DNA of 64,000 nt, from contig NC_013158.1 in the NCBI RefSeq assembly GCF_000023945.1, positions 2,728,001 through 2,792,000 of the forward strand, read 5' to 3'. The DNA comes from Halorhabdus utahensis DSM 12940. GTDB taxonomy: Archaea; Halobacteriota; Halobacteria; Halobacteriales; Haloarculaceae. The notes beneath the pieces are model-generated. The model was not told the DNA's origin, ran no database searches, and was given only the letters and a program-made list of their open reading frames with translations. This document shows positions 18,039-26,412 of this stretch, one piece after another; within the stretch, counting starts at the first letter, position 1, and each line of letters begins with the position of its first letter. Made by a program: the position numbers and the translations under genes.

Positions 18039-19847
18039 CTACTTCCCCCAGAAGGGATCCTTGTTCCGCCGCTTGTCCAGATACATCGACAGCGCCTCGC
18101 GCTCGTCGGCGGGGATCTCTTCGGTAAGCTCCTGTTCGAGGATCTTGGCGTGTTTCTCGGGGAGTTCGATCCAGAGTTCGTCGCCTTCCTCGATGTCCCG
18201 GCCGACCGTCGGGCCGTCGATCGAGACGGCGACGCGCTCGCCCGCCCGTGCCTCATCAACGTCGTCGCCCTCGTCCTGGATGCCCTTGAGCTGGCCGACG
18301 CGTTCCGGTTCGCCCCCATCGAATCGGGCAACGTGGGAGTTCCGGACGATCGTCCCCGAGAGGATCTCGACGCCGACCACGGCGGGATCGGACTGCCGGA
18401 AGGTGTGGTCGTCGAGGATCCGGAACCGCGCCGGGCGGGTGATGTTGTCGAGGATCTGTTCCTGCTGGGACTCCTCGATCGCCGTGACGTGGTCGTCGTA
18501 CTCCTCGACGAGCTGGTAGATGACGTCGTTCTCGAACAGTCGGACGTCCTCCTGTTCGGCGAGGGCGGCGGTGTCCTCGAGGATGTCCACGCCGAAGGCG
18601 AGGATCGCCCGGTGGGTCGGTTCGTTGGCGGTCTCGGCGACCCGGATGTCGCGTGGCGCGACGTCGCCGACCTCCGCGCGCATGATCGGGATCTCCTCGT
18701 CTTCGAGGGTACTCGAAATCGCTTCGAGGCTGCCGAGGGTGTCCGCCTTGACCACGATCCCTTCCTCCGCGGTCTGGACTTCGACTTCCGCGAGTTCGGC
18801 CTCGACCTCGGCGATGACTTCCTCGACTGGGCGGTCGCGAACGACGCGAACGGGCGCGCCGGCCATCGCGTCATCGAGGTCCGGCGCGGCGATCTTCACC
18901 CCGGCTGCGGCCGCCACCGAATCGACCTTCTCGAACTCCTTTTCGGTCCGGATCTCGGCCAGCGGGCGGGGCTGGAGCAGTGCGCGGACTTCGGTGACGA
19001 TCGGCTCTTCGAGTCCGCCCACGACGAGCTGGTCGTCGGCACGGATCGTCCCGTCGTAGACGACGGCATCGATCGTCGTGCCGAACCCGCGTTCGTCGGT
19101 GACCTCGAGGACTGTCCCCGCGCCCGGCCCGGTCACGTCGACCGCCATCTCTTCCTTGAGATAGCGCTGGGACAGACCCATCAGCACCGTCAAGAGGTCG
19201 GGGACGCCCTCGCCGGTCATCGCCGACAGCGGGACGACGCCGATGTTGTTCTGGAAGTTCTGGACGCGCCAGTAGAAGTCCGCCGAGAACCCCTCGTCGC
19301 TCAACTGGCCGATGAGTTCGTAGAGTCGCTCGTCGAGGTCGGACTGGACGCGGTCGGGCTGGCGTTCCTTGCTCGCCTGGATCGGCTGGTCGTCGGTGGG
19401 GTTCCAACCCGGGATCGTGTCGACCTTGTTGGCCGCGACAATGAACGGCGTCTGGGTTCGCCTGAGGATGTCCAGTGCTTCCTCGGTCTGTGGCTGGAAG
19501 CCGTCGGTGACGTCGACGACGACGATGGCGATGTCCGCCAGCGCGCCGCCCCGTGACCGAAGCGTCGAGAAGGAGTGATGGCCCGGCGTGTCGATAAACA
19601 GCAGGCCGGGCAGGTCGAAGTCCTCGGGATCGACGAGGTCACCGGCCATCTCGCCGATCACGGACAGTGGCACGGCGGTCGAGCCGATGTGCTGCGTGAT
19701 CGCGCCCGCTTCGCCTTCGGTCACTGCCGACCCGCGGATCTTGTCCAGTAGCGTCGTTTTGCCGTGGTCGACGTGGCCCAGGACCGCGACGATGGGAGTC
19801 CGGAGCGACGACGACTCGGTCGTATCAGTTGGTGTGTGTTCGGCCAT
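18039..19847 (-). CDS. infB: Translation initiation factor aIF5B
   Basis: A 602-residue GTPase that promotes subunit joining in archaeal initiation. G1 is GHVDHGKT (24-31), G3 is DTPGHHSF and G4 is NKVD near residue 145. The archaeal insertions after the switch region and the four-domain layout (G domain, beta-barrel II, domain III, C-terminal barrel IV ending [17 protein letters not shown]) are all present, at the expected archaeal length with no N-terminal extension. A TTAAATGG box on the minus strand (about 19893-19900) would give a leader of about 25-30 bases. Upstream of this promoter lies the tnpB insertion. Confidence 0.97.
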   Translation of the reverse strand: MAEHTPTDTTESSSLRTPIVAVLGHVDHGKTTLLDKIRGSAVTEGEAGAITQHIGSTAVPLSVIGEMAGDLVDPEDFDLPGLLFIDTPGHHSFSTLRSRGGALADIAIVVVDVTDGFQPQTEEALDILRRTQTPFIVAANKVDTIPGWNPTDDQPIQASKERQPDRVQSDLDERLYELIGQLSDEGFSADFYWRVQNFQNNIGVVPLSAMTGEGVPDLLTVLMGLSQRYLKEEMAVDVTGPGAGTVLEVTDERGFGTTIDAVVYDGTIRADDQLVVGGLEEPIVTEVRALLQPRPLAEIRTEKEFEKVDSVAAAAGVKIAAPDLDDAMAGAPVRVVRDRPVEEVIAEVEAELAEVEVQTAEEGIVVKADTLGSLEAISSTLEDEEIPIMRAEVGDVAPRDIRVAETANEPTHRAILAFGVDILEDTAALAEQEDVRLFENDVIYQLVEEYDDHVTAIEESQQEQILDNITRPARFRILDDHTFRQSDPAVVGVEILSGTIVRNSHVARFDGGEPERVGQLKGIQDEGDDVDEARAGERVAVSIDGPTVGRDIEEGDELWIELPEKHAKILEQELTEEIPADEREALSMYLDKRRNKDPFWGK

Positions 19848-20011
19848 CCCGTCTCACCCTGAGAAGTGGTTGGTCGAGTTCGGCGTTCTCTCCATTTAAG
19901 ATGTTCGTATCGCTGTCGACAAGCCACGCGAGTACTGGGGAAAGTCGCCGATCGCGTTGTCCGTCATGCGTCCGACAGCCCGTGGCGTTTATATAAAGAG
20001 CGAGGCGAATA

Positions 20012-20033
20012 CCCCGACCCACCGTGGTCGGGG
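20012..20033 (+). repeat. Left-end hairpin of the tnpB element
   Basis: An 8-bp perfect stem CCCCGACC (20012-20019) with GGTCGGGG (20026-20033) around a six-base loop. Its loop sequence (CACCGT) resembles that of the right-end hairpin (CCACCGTT), as expected for sites recognised by the same TnpA-type protein. Confidence 0.75.
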
Positions 20034-20095
20034 GTGAAGCCGTCACACCAGGATACAAACCATTAAGTCGACATATCTCTAATCAATAGATAGCG

Positions 20096-21337
20096 ATGGA
20101 ATACAGCTACCGCTACCAAGCTTACCCGACACAAGCGGTAGCGGAGCGGCTGGAGCACCATCTCGATGTTCATCGCCAACTCTACAACCACGTCCGCTGG
20201 GATTACGAGAATCGCCCCGCGGACGACAAGCCGAGCGAGTACGAACAGAACAACAAACTCCCCGAGTGGAAGCGCAAGTGGCCGCTATTCCGTGATCTAC
20301 ACTCGAAAGCCGCCCAAGCCACCGTCGCACGCTTCCACCACAATCTCACTGTCTTGAGCAAACTCAAGGAGAGGGGGTACAACGTCGGTCGGCTCACACG
20401 CCAAGCGCCCAGTGATTACCGGAGTGTGACGTACAACCAAAGTGGTTTCGACCTCGATGAAAAGAGGGGCCACGACAAAGACGCGTACGTCCGCTTCAGT
20501 AAGATTGGGTGGGTAAAGATCCGCTACTCACGTCCAATCCCTGACCACGCCACGATTAAAGAAGTCACGGTCAAACAGGAGACAACTGGCGAGTGGTTCG
20601 TCTCTTTCGGGCTGGAAATCGACGATGCTACCCTCCCCGAGAAGCCCGACGTGGACTCGTTGGACGCGAGCAACAGCGTGGGTATCGACCTCGGCATTCT
20701 CAACTACATCCACACGTCGGACGGAACGACAGTGGAGTGGCTTGATCTCGAAGACGAATACGAGCGTCTGCGCCGCGAGCAACGCACCCTCTCACGGAAG
20801 GAGAAGGGGTCGAACAACTACGAGAAACAACGGAAGCAGGTCGCTACGGTGAAGCGTCGGATTCGTCGCAAAGTGCTGGACTACCAGCACAAGATAACGA
20901 AGTATCTCGTCCGTGAGTACGATGCGGTGTTCGTGGAAGATCTCAACGTGAAGGGGATGCTTCAGGGCGATGGAAACGCCCGGAACAAGCAGAACGCGGC
21001 GTGGCGACAATTCATCACGCTCCTCGAATACAAGGCCGACCTGCACGGCACGCACGTCGTGCAGGTCGAACCCGAGGGAACAACCAAAGAGTGTGCTCGG
21101 TGTGGCGTGGAGACGGCGAAACCCATCTGGATCAAGGAACACTCCTGCCCATCCTGTGGATTCGAGACGGATAGGGACGCGAATGCGGCGATGAACGTGT
21201 TGCAGAGAGCCTTTCAGGAGTTAGGGCTGGGATGGCCCGAAGACACGCCTGTTGAGACTGTGACCGCTACGGACACGATTCAGTTTGAATCTGTGTCTGC
21301 AAGTCACGTCGTGGAAACAGGAAGCCTGCCCTCGTGA
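20096..21337 (+). CDS. tnpB: TnpB RNA-guided nuclease of an IS200/IS605-type element
   Basis: A 413-residue OrfB/TnpB protein. The RuvC residues are intact: Asp198 in SVGIDLGIL, Glu281 in AVFVEDLN and Asp361 in ETDRDANAAMN. The zinc ribbon is complete (CARC 333-336, CPSC 351-354). The N-terminal helical REC-like region and the central basic coiled stretch (about 225-265) are typical. Known TnpB proteins cut DNA guided by an RNA made from the element's right end; activity here is inferred. The about 45-residue tail after the last RuvC Asp is usual for haloarchaeal members. Codon use is less GC-biased than in the neighbouring housekeeping genes. No TnpA partner is nearby. Confidence 0.95.
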   Translation: MEYSYRYQAYPTQAVAERLEHHLDVHRQLYNHVRWDYENRPADDKPSEYEQNNKLPEWKRKWPLFRDLHSKAAQATVARFHHNLTVLSKLKERGYNVGRLTRQAPSDYRSVTYNQSGFDLDEKRGHDKDAYVRFSKIGWVKIRYSRPIPDHATIKEVTVKQETTGEWFVSFGLEIDDATLPEKPDVDSLDASNSVGIDLGILNYIHTSDGTTVEWLDLEDEYERLRREQRTLSRKEKGSNNYEKQRKQVATVKRRIRRKVLDYQHKITKYLVREYDAVFVEDLNVKGMLQGDGNARNKQNAAWRQFITLLEYKADLHGTHVVQVEPEGTTKECARCGVETAKPIWIKEHSCPSCGFETDRDANAAMNVLQRAFQELGLGWPEDTPVETVTATDTIQFESVSASHVVETGSLPS

Positions 21338-21371
21338 GAGCAGGATTCCCCGCGCCACCGTTCGCGGGGAA
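21220..21371 (+). ncRNA. Predicted guide-scaffold (omega/reRNA) region
   Basis: In characterised elements the RNA scaffold comes from the 3' end of tnpB through the right-end hairpins, and the guide comes from DNA just outside. Here the 3' coding end is followed by two tandem hairpins at 21325-21344 and 21346-21371. The 5' limit given is a guess. A guide would then begin near AACATTCAAGTAAGAGG, outside the second hairpin. Confidence 0.45.
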
Positions 21372-21403
21372 CATTCAAGTAAGAGGATCGGGTACACCGC
21401 TGT

Positions 21404-21643
21404 ATGGCCGAAATACTCGCCGAGAACCTCTCCGGGAAAGACGTCATGGGCTCGGACGGGGCCGAACTCGGTATGCTGTACAACATCACGATGGACCTCG
21501 AATCGGGGCGACTCGAAAACCTGATTATCGAGCCCGACGAGACGCTCGGTGAGACGGCGTTCGGGCGGGACGACGACGGCCGCCTTCGCGTCCCTGTGAG
21601 CCGCGTACAGGCTGTCAAAGACCACATGATCATCGAACGCTAA
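21404..21643 (+). CDS. PRC-barrel domain protein
   Basis: A 79-residue single-domain PRC-barrel protein. The sequence GKDVMGSDGAELGMLYNITMDLESGRLENLIIEP is the family core, and the end VPVSRVQAVKDHMIIER matches typical archaeal members. PRC-barrels are found in ribosome maturation factors and in archaeal cell-division proteins. It is nine bases upstream of nob1 and likely cotranscribed, so a ribosome-maturation link is plausible but unproven. The tnpB element ends about 30 bases upstream of its ATG, so its promoter must sit at or inside the element's right end. Confidence 0.9.
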   Translation: MAEILAENLSGKDVMGSDGAELGMLYNITMDLESGRLENLIIEPDETLGETAFGRDDDGRLRVPVSRVQAVKDHMIIER

Positions 21644-21652
21644 GGTTGCTAA

Positions 21653-22117
21653 ATGAACGTTCTCGACGCCTCGGCTTTCATCAACGAGTATCACACTGAC
21701 GAGCAACTCGCCACGATCCCTCTCGTTCGCGAGGAACTCGAAGACGAGAGCGCGTATCGCTTCGACGCCCTCGAGGGGTCGGGGATGCATCTCCACATCC
21801 CCGACGAGGAGACCGTCGAACGCATTCGCCGGGCGGCCGACGAGACCGGCGACCTCGAAGAACTGTCGACGACCGACATCCGCCTGATCGCCGCCGCCTT
21901 CGAACTCGACGGCGAACTGGTCACCGACGACTACGCGATGCAGAACGTCGCCGAGAAGCTGGAGATCGACGTCGAAGTGATCGCTCAGGACGGCATCGAA
22001 GAACAACGCGAGTGGCACTTCCAGTGTCAGGGGTGTGGCCGCGAGTTCGACGAGAATCACGACCGCTGTCCGATCTGTGGCAGCCCGCTTTCGCGAAAGA
22101 ATCCCTCGAGCGCCTAA
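21653..22117 (+). CDS. nob1: Nob1 rRNA-maturation endonuclease
   Basis: A 154-residue protein with an N-terminal PIN domain (MNVLDASAFINEY with catalytic Asp5; STTDIRLIAAAFELDGELVTDDYAMQNVA with the second acidic cluster) and a C-terminal zinc ribbon (CQGCGREF and CPICGSPL). Nob1 trims the 3' end of pre-16S rRNA. Length and domain order are as in other archaea. It follows the PRC-barrel gene by nine bases. Its stop overlaps the convergent ribbon-helix-helix gene by four bases. Confidence 0.95.
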   Translation: MNVLDASAFINEYHTDEQLATIPLVREELEDESAYRFDALEGSGMHLHIPDEETVERIRRAADETGDLEELSTTDIRLIAAAFELDGELVTDDYAMQNVAEKLEIDVEVIAQDGIEEQREWHFQCQGCGREFDENHDRCPICGSPLSRKNPSSA

Positions 22118-22311
22118 AGGTCGGCGTCAGTTTTGCCGGCTGAACCACGATCAGCCCGATCGTCGACCGGTCGGTCTCCGTCGAGAGAGTCCAGACCCAG
22201 CGCCAGCAACTGCCGGAGCACTTCTTCGTCCGTGAGATCGTGCTCGCGGGCCAGTTGCTCGATGTCGCGGGCCTGGTCGTCGTCGACGACGACCGAAAAC
22301 CGGGTCGGCAT
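22114..22311 (-). CDS. Ribbon-helix-helix (CopG-like) protein
   Basis: A 65-residue protein. The N-terminal strand MPTRFSVVVDDDQARDIEQLA and helix pair HDLTDEEVLRQLLALGLDSL are those of an RHH DNA-binding domain. The C-terminus is short, charged and probably disordered. It overlaps the nob1 stop by four bases in convergent orientation. No toxin gene is adjacent, so it is more likely a small regulator than an antitoxin. Its promoter is presumably the TTATACTATGG-like region at about 22330-22341. Confidence 0.75.
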   Translation of the reverse strand: MPTRFSVVVDDDQARDIEQLAREHDLTDEEVLRQLLALGLDSLDGDRPVDDRADRGSAGKTDADL

Positions 22312-22371
22312 ACTTGTTGTGAATGGTTGCCATAGTATAAATCCGCGTCAGACAGTCGTCGGACCGCCGGC

Positions 22372-23145
22372 TCACGATACCAGGGCGACACCGGCTGGCG
22401 CGATATCGTTGACTTCGACGTAGTACTGCAGGAGGAACTGGATCGCGTTGAACACGGCGTGGATGAGGATCGGGACAGTGAGATTCCGGGTTCGGCGGTA
22501 GCTTTCCCCGAGCACCAGTGCGAGAACGAACAGGACCGGCAACGTCGCCAGCAGTGGCCTGATTCCCTGCGTGAAGTACGCCGGAATGTGGATGAGCGCG
22601 AACAGGGCGCTGGCGATGAGGACCGCGTTACGGCGGTTGAACCAGTCGTACAACGACTTCTGGATGATGTTTCGATAGAAGAGTTCCTCGGCCGGGGCGA
22701 TCACGAGAAAGGAGAGTGGCGCGAGCACGAGATAGATCTCGGCGCTGCCGGACTCCTCGACGATCCCGGAAACGCTGTGTTCGGCTGTCTGAATACCGAG
22801 TGCCTGGGTCAGCAGGCTAACCACGACCAGCCCACCCATCAGAAAGACGAACCCAAGGACGCTGTACCCGAGGTCACGGAGGCTCGGCAACTTCACGTCC
22901 AGATATTCCACGTCGAGGTCGTAGTACTGGAGGTACACGCCGGCGAGGATGACCATTCCGGCCCCGCTTGCGACTAATTGTAGCGAGTATTCGGCGGTGA
23001 CGGAGAGCGAATCAGTCAGCAGCAGGACTGCCAGAAGGAACGGGGCAGCGAGGAGGCTACTTCCGAGAAGCCCGACGAGCGACCACCCGGCCGCGAGGAC
23101 GACCGCTCGAATCTGCTTCGGGTCCACTCCGGGTTCCGATGCCAT
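22372..23145 (-). CDS. CPBP-family intramembrane metalloprotease
   Basis: A 257-residue multi-pass membrane protein of the CPBP/Abi (Rce1-like) family. Motif 1 EELFYR is at residues 153-158, motif 2 FALIH at 182-186 and motif 3 HAVFN at 229-233; these supply the Glu and His residues thought to bind metal. About seven hydrophobic segments are visible. ATG 23145 (MASEPGVDPKQIRAVVLAAG) is preferred; an upstream ATG would add nine residues. Members process prenylated or bacteriocin-like substrates in other organisms; the substrate here is unknown. Confidence 0.9.
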   Translation of the reverse strand: MASEPGVDPKQIRAVVLAAGWSLVGLLGSSLLAAPFLLAVLLLTDSLSVTAEYSLQLVASGAGMVILAGVYLQYYDLDVEYLDVKLPSLRDLGYSVLGFVFLMGGLVVVSLLTQALGIQTAEHSVSGIVEESGSAEIYLVLAPLSFLVIAPAEELFYRNIIQKSLYDWFNRRNAVLIASALFALIHIPAYFTQGIRPLLATLPVLFVLALVLGESYRRTRNLTVPILIHAVFNAIQFLLQYYVEVNDIAPAGVALVS

Positions 23146-23217
23146 GGCCAGATAGACGGCCAGCAACCCCAAAGACCCTGCGCTTTCGGGGGTTGCCTTC
23201 CGGGGGTGAAACCACCG

Positions 23218-23227
23218 CGTTTATTCG
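23218..23227 (+). promoter_or_regulatory. TATA box of the gene at 23250
   Basis: CGTTTATTCG is centred about 28 bases upstream of ATG 23250, consistent with a leaderless transcript. Confidence 0.55.
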
Positions 23228-23249
23228 CCAGCCGTGACAACGGTTCGGC

Positions 23250-23795
23250 ATGGCCGAACCCACGAGCGAAGACGCCTACGAGGGGGTGTTCGGTGCGTTC
23301 CCCTACGCCTTCGGTGCGACCGATTCGCGGCTCTGCCGGGTGTACATCGTCGTGGGTGGACTGTTCGCCGCTCTCGCCACGGTGGTGTTCGTGCTCGCGG
23401 TGATCTCGCTGATCGGGGAGACCCTCGGCACGCCGGGTGGCCTGTTGACGAGCGCGCGGGCCTTTTACGTCCTCATCGCGTTGCTGATCGTCGGGCCGCT
23501 ACTCGCGCCGACGTTGCTCGTTGCCCGACGCCACCGCCGGGGGACGGGTGATCGACGCTACGACCGCGCTCTCGGGACGACCGGCTTTCTGTTTCTCGTC
23601 TCGCTGTACCTCGGTGCCGTGGCGTCGATGCCGGCGTCGTTCGTCCTCGACGGGGAGACGATCACGCGGCCCGCCGCCGATGGCGTCTTCGGTCCGCTCG
23701 TCGAACTCCTCTACGCGATCCCCGAACCAGCCGCACCCGTCGTCCCGGCACTCGCGGTGGCGATCATGGCCCTTGTACACCGCCGGTATCGGTGA
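23250..23795 (+). CDS. Membrane protein, function unknown
   Basis: A 181-residue protein with four hydrophobic segments: VYIVVGGLFAALATVVFVLA near 31, FYVLIALLIVGPLLAPTLLV near 72, FLFLVSLYLGAVASMPASF near 111 and PAAPVVPALAVAIMALV near 159. A basic loop (RRHRRGTGDRRYD) follows helix 2. I recognise no family. The next gene starts 32 bases downstream and may share the transcript. Confidence 0.75.
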   Translation: MAEPTSEDAYEGVFGAFPYAFGATDSRLCRVYIVVGGLFAALATVVFVLAVISLIGETLGTPGGLLTSARAFYVLIALLIVGPLLAPTLLVARRHRRGTGDRRYDRALGTTGFLFLVSLYLGAVASMPASFVLDGETITRPAADGVFGPLVELLYAIPEPAAPVVPALAVAIMALVHRRYR

Positions 23796-23826
23796 ATCAA
23801 AGAGGGACGGAGTCCTGCGTTCGGGT

Positions 23827-24291
23827 ATGAGCGAGAAAACGGGGACGTTCGTGGTTACCCACGTCGACGGCGAGTCGGCGGTCCTGACGGACGTCACCGA
23901 CTCCCACGTGCATACACTTTCGGCACACCCGGATTTCCAGACCGATGACGTGATCGAGGCGACGATCCGGGCCGAACCGCCGATGGAAGTCACCTGGGAG
24001 GTGGCCGCGATCCACGACCGCCGGACCGTACCGATCGAGCGGAGTCCGGAGACCCCGACCAAACAGGCAAGGGACATCGCCACAGACCAGGCCGTCGGAG
24101 AGGTTACACGCCGGGAGCGTGCCGGCGAGGGTGAAGTACACGTTTTGACTGTTCCGGCGGAACAAACCGAACAGGCCGTCGCGGACGTCATCGACGACGA
24201 CGAGACGGTCAGGCGGGCGGCCCGTCTCGGCGTCGACCGCGTCGAGATTCGGGCTGACGATGGTGTCCTCAGTGTTCGCTATCTGCCGTAG
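23827..24291 (+). CDS. DUF5812 haloarchaeal protein
   Basis: A 154-residue acidic protein resembling the haloarchaeal DUF5812 family (MSEKTGTFVVTHVDGESAVLTDV... with an early DFQTDDVIEATI segment). It starts with an OB-like beta-rich half (VEATIRAEPPMEVTWEVAAIHDRRTV pattern) and ends with an alpha/beta half (HVLTVPAEQTEQAVADVIDD...). The function is not known. ATG 23827 is 31 bases after the previous stop. Confidence 0.8.
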   Translation: MSEKTGTFVVTHVDGESAVLTDVTDSHVHTLSAHPDFQTDDVIEATIRAEPPMEVTWEVAAIHDRRTVPIERSPETPTKQARDIATDQAVGEVTRRERAGEGEVHVLTVPAEQTEQAVADVIDDDETVRRAARLGVDRVEIRADDGVLSVRYLP

Positions 24292-24327
24292 TCACTTTTC
24301 TTCGACCGTCGCGGAGCAGCCGCTACA

Positions 24328-25392
24328 TCAATCGCTGCCGTCACCGACGACGCTCTCCCAGTCGTGATCGAAGTGTGCCCCCTCGCGCTCGCGGGCGCTG
24401 GCTGCGACTTCCATGAATTCAGCCGATGCACGCGCTTCCGGAATGGTGTGGCCGCCACAGTAACTCAGGCCGGACCGGATCCCGGCAGCGAACCGGTCGG
24501 CGACGTCAACGAGGTCGCCGCTGTATGGCGTCAGCCCCTCGACGCCCTCGTCGGCGTCCGCCGCTGCGCCGTCCTTGTCCGTCCGGTCCTCGTTGGCGGC
24601 GGTCGTCGCCATGCCCCGCGAGCGCTTGTACTGGTCGCCCTCGATCTCGACGACGTCGCCCGGGGCCTCGGCTGTCCCGGCGAACAATCGTCCGAGCATG
24701 ACCGTATCCGCGCCGGCCATCAGCGCCTTGACCGCGTCACCGGAGCTCTGGATGCCGCCATCAGCGATGACTGGCACGTCGAGGTCTTCGGCGGCGTCCG
24801 CACACTGATCGACTGCGGTGAGTTGCGGGACGCCAGCGCCCGCGACGCGCCGGGTCGTACAGTGCGAGCCGGGGCCGATACCGACCTTGACGGTGTCGGC
24901 TCCTGCCGCGTATAGATCACGGACGCCTTCGGGTGTCGCGACGTTCCCGACGATAAGGTTCGCGGGGTCGTATTCGTCGACGAGGGTTTCGACTGCCGCA
25001 AGCGCGCGTTCGAGGTGTGCGTGGGCGACATCCAGGACGATCGCCTCGGCCCCGGCTTCGAGCGCCCGTTCGGTCCGTTCGAGGTAGCCATCGGCGATGC
25101 CGACGGCCGCGCCGACGCGCTCGCCGGCTTCGACGACCGCCCGCACTTCGGCCACCTGTTCGTCGATCGCGAGGAACCGGTGGATCGTCCCGAACCCACC
25201 GGCCGCCGAGAGGGCGATCGCCGTCTCGCGTTCGGTCACGGTGTCCATGGGCGCACTCAGGAGTGGGCGCTCGAGTTCGATGTCGGGTGTGAGCGGCGTC
25301 GAGAGATCCACGTCGTCGCGACTGTCGACCGGCGAGCGCTGTGGGACGAGCAACACGTCCCCGTAGGAACGCCCTGTCGTGAGGTCTTTCAT
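24328..25392 (-). CDS. IMPDH/GMP-reductase-family enzyme lacking CBS domains
   Basis: A 354-residue TIM-barrel enzyme. The catalytic loop [15 protein letters not shown] carries Cys178, with [29 protein letters not shown] downstream for phosphate binding. The two CBS domains usual in IMP dehydrogenase are absent, and His replaces Ile/Val just before the Cys. It could therefore be a GMP reductase (GMP to IMP) or a short IMPDH paralog. A C-terminal acidic insertion ([20 protein letters not shown]) lies in the flap region. A TATA on the minus strand (GGCTTATAGG, 25419-25428) is about 30 bases from ATG 25392. Confidence 0.88.
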   Translation of the reverse strand: MKDLTTGRSYGDVLLVPQRSPVDSRDDVDLSTPLTPDIELERPLLSAPMDTVTERETAIALSAAGGFGTIHRFLAIDEQVAEVRAVVEAGERVGAAVGIADGYLERTERALEAGAEAIVLDVAHAHLERALAAVETLVDEYDPANLIVGNVATPEGVRDLYAAGADTVKVGIGPGSHCTTRRVAGAGVPQLTAVDQCADAAEDLDVPVIADGGIQSSGDAVKALMAGADTVMLGRLFAGTAEAPGDVVEIEGDQYKRSRGMATTAANEDRTDKDGAAADADEGVEGLTPYSGDLVDVADRFAAGIRSGLSYCGGHTIPEARASAEFMEVAASAREREGAHFDHDWESVVGDGSD

Positions 25393-25420
25393 GCCGCCAC
25401 TATCACAGGGGAACCAGCCC

Positions 25421-25428
25421 TATAAGCC
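25421..25428 (-). promoter_or_regulatory. TATA box of the IMPDH/GMP-reductase-like gene
   Basis: GCTTATAG on the minus strand lies about 30 bases upstream of ATG 25392, giving a leaderless transcript. Confidence 0.55.
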
Positions 25429-25517
25429 CGTCGTCACTGGTTGGGCGGGCGTGCAAACTGGTCGAAGCATCCACACGGTGACTGTCGGCAACGAGGACAC
25501 AAAGACGCTTTAGGAAG

Positions 25518-25526
25518 GCTTATTCA
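25518..25526 (+). promoter_or_regulatory. TATA box of secFD
   Basis: GGCTTATTC is centred about 27 bases upstream of the secF ATG at 25549, consistent with a leaderless secFD transcript. Confidence 0.55.
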
Positions 25527-25548
25527 AGCCCGTGCCACACGCATTGTC

Positions 25549-26412
25549 ATGATAGAGTTCGAGGTACCGGAAGTCGATTATACGAAGTATTCCAACCGCC
25601 AGCTCGCGGCTGTCCCGCTGGCGGTGCTGGCGCTTGCGCTCGTCGTGTTGATCGGGGCGTGGGCGGTGACTGGCTCGCCAGTCGCACTCGGCATCGATTT
25701 CACGGGCGGGTCACAGATGACCGTCCAGACGGATTTGTCGGCGGCGGACATTCAGACGAACTTCACACCCGAGCCTGAGTCTGTTCAGGGGCTCGTGCTC
25801 GAAGACAACGCCTACCGCCTCACGTTCGGTAGCGGGGCGAACATCACCGAGCTAAAGGGTCAGGCCACTTCATCGGGGATGAACGTCACCTCGAGTGGGT
25901 CGACACCGGCGTCCTTTGGAGCTGACAGCATGCGGGTCGCCCTCTTCGGGATCGCCATTGCTTTCCTCGGCATGAGCGTTCTGGCGTTCGCACTCTTTCG
26001 GACGTTCGTCCCGAGTATCGCGATCGTCATTTCCGCGTTCTCCGACCTGGTGATTCCCCTTGCCGTGTTAAGCCTCTTCCAGGTCAAACTCTCGCTTGGC
26101 ACGGTGGCCGGCCTCCTCATGCTGATCGGGTACAGCGTCGACTCGGATATTCTGTTGAACAACCACATCCTCCGACGGCGCGGGGAGTTCTACGAGAGTA
26201 CGTACGCCGCGATGCAGACCGGTGTGACGATGACGCTGACGTCGATCGTCGCCATGACCGTCATGGCAATCATGGCGACGCTGTTCGGCATCCAGATCAT
26301 GGCTCAGATCGGCATCGTGCTCGTGCTGGGGCTGAGCGTCGACCTGATGAACACCTACATGCTCAACTTGAGTCTGCTTCGCTGGTATAAATTCCACGGG
26401 GTGAACAGATGA
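25549..26412 (+). CDS. secF: Protein-export membrane protein SecF
   Basis: A 287-residue SecF with six hydrophobic segments: one near the N-terminus (LAAVPLAVLALALVVLIGAW), a periplasmic-type P1 domain beginning GIDFTGGSQMTVQT, then five membrane helices including SVLAFALFRTFVPSIAIVIS and GYSVDSDILLNNHILRRRG, the SecF D4-type signature. With SecD it assists late stages of Sec translocation, probably driven by an ion gradient. In haloarchaea SecF precedes SecD, as here, and the ATGA overlap implies coupling. ATG 25549 is preferred over a much longer frame. Confidence 0.96.
   Translation: MIEFEVPEVDYTKYSNRQLAAVPLAVLALALVVLIGAWAVTGSPVALGIDFTGGSQMTVQTDLSAADIQTNFTPEPESVQGLVLEDNAYRLTFGSGANITELKGQATSSGMNVTSSGSTPASFGADSMRVALFGIAIAFLGMSVLAFALFRTFVPSIAIVISAFSDLVIPLAVLSLFQVKLSLGTVAGLLMLIGYSVDSDILLNNHILRRRGEFYESTYAAMQTGVTMTLTSIVAMTVMAIMATLFGIQIMAQIGIVLVLGLSVDLMNTYMLNLSLLRWYKFHGVNR

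Larger units (their letters stand above)
20012..21371 (+). mobile_element. tnpB-only IS200/IS605-type (IS1341-like) element
   Basis: The left-end hairpin CCCCGACC/GGTCGGGG with a CACCGT loop lies at 20012-20033, 62 bases before tnpB. At the right end, two hairpins directly follow the stop codon: CCTGC/GCAGG (21325-21344) and the perfect TTCCCCGCG/CGCGGGGAA (21346-21371). No tnpA and no terminal inverted repeats are present, as expected for this class, which moves through subterminal hairpins. True ends probably extend some bases beyond the hairpins. The element separates infB from the PRC-barrel gene. Confidence 0.85.
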
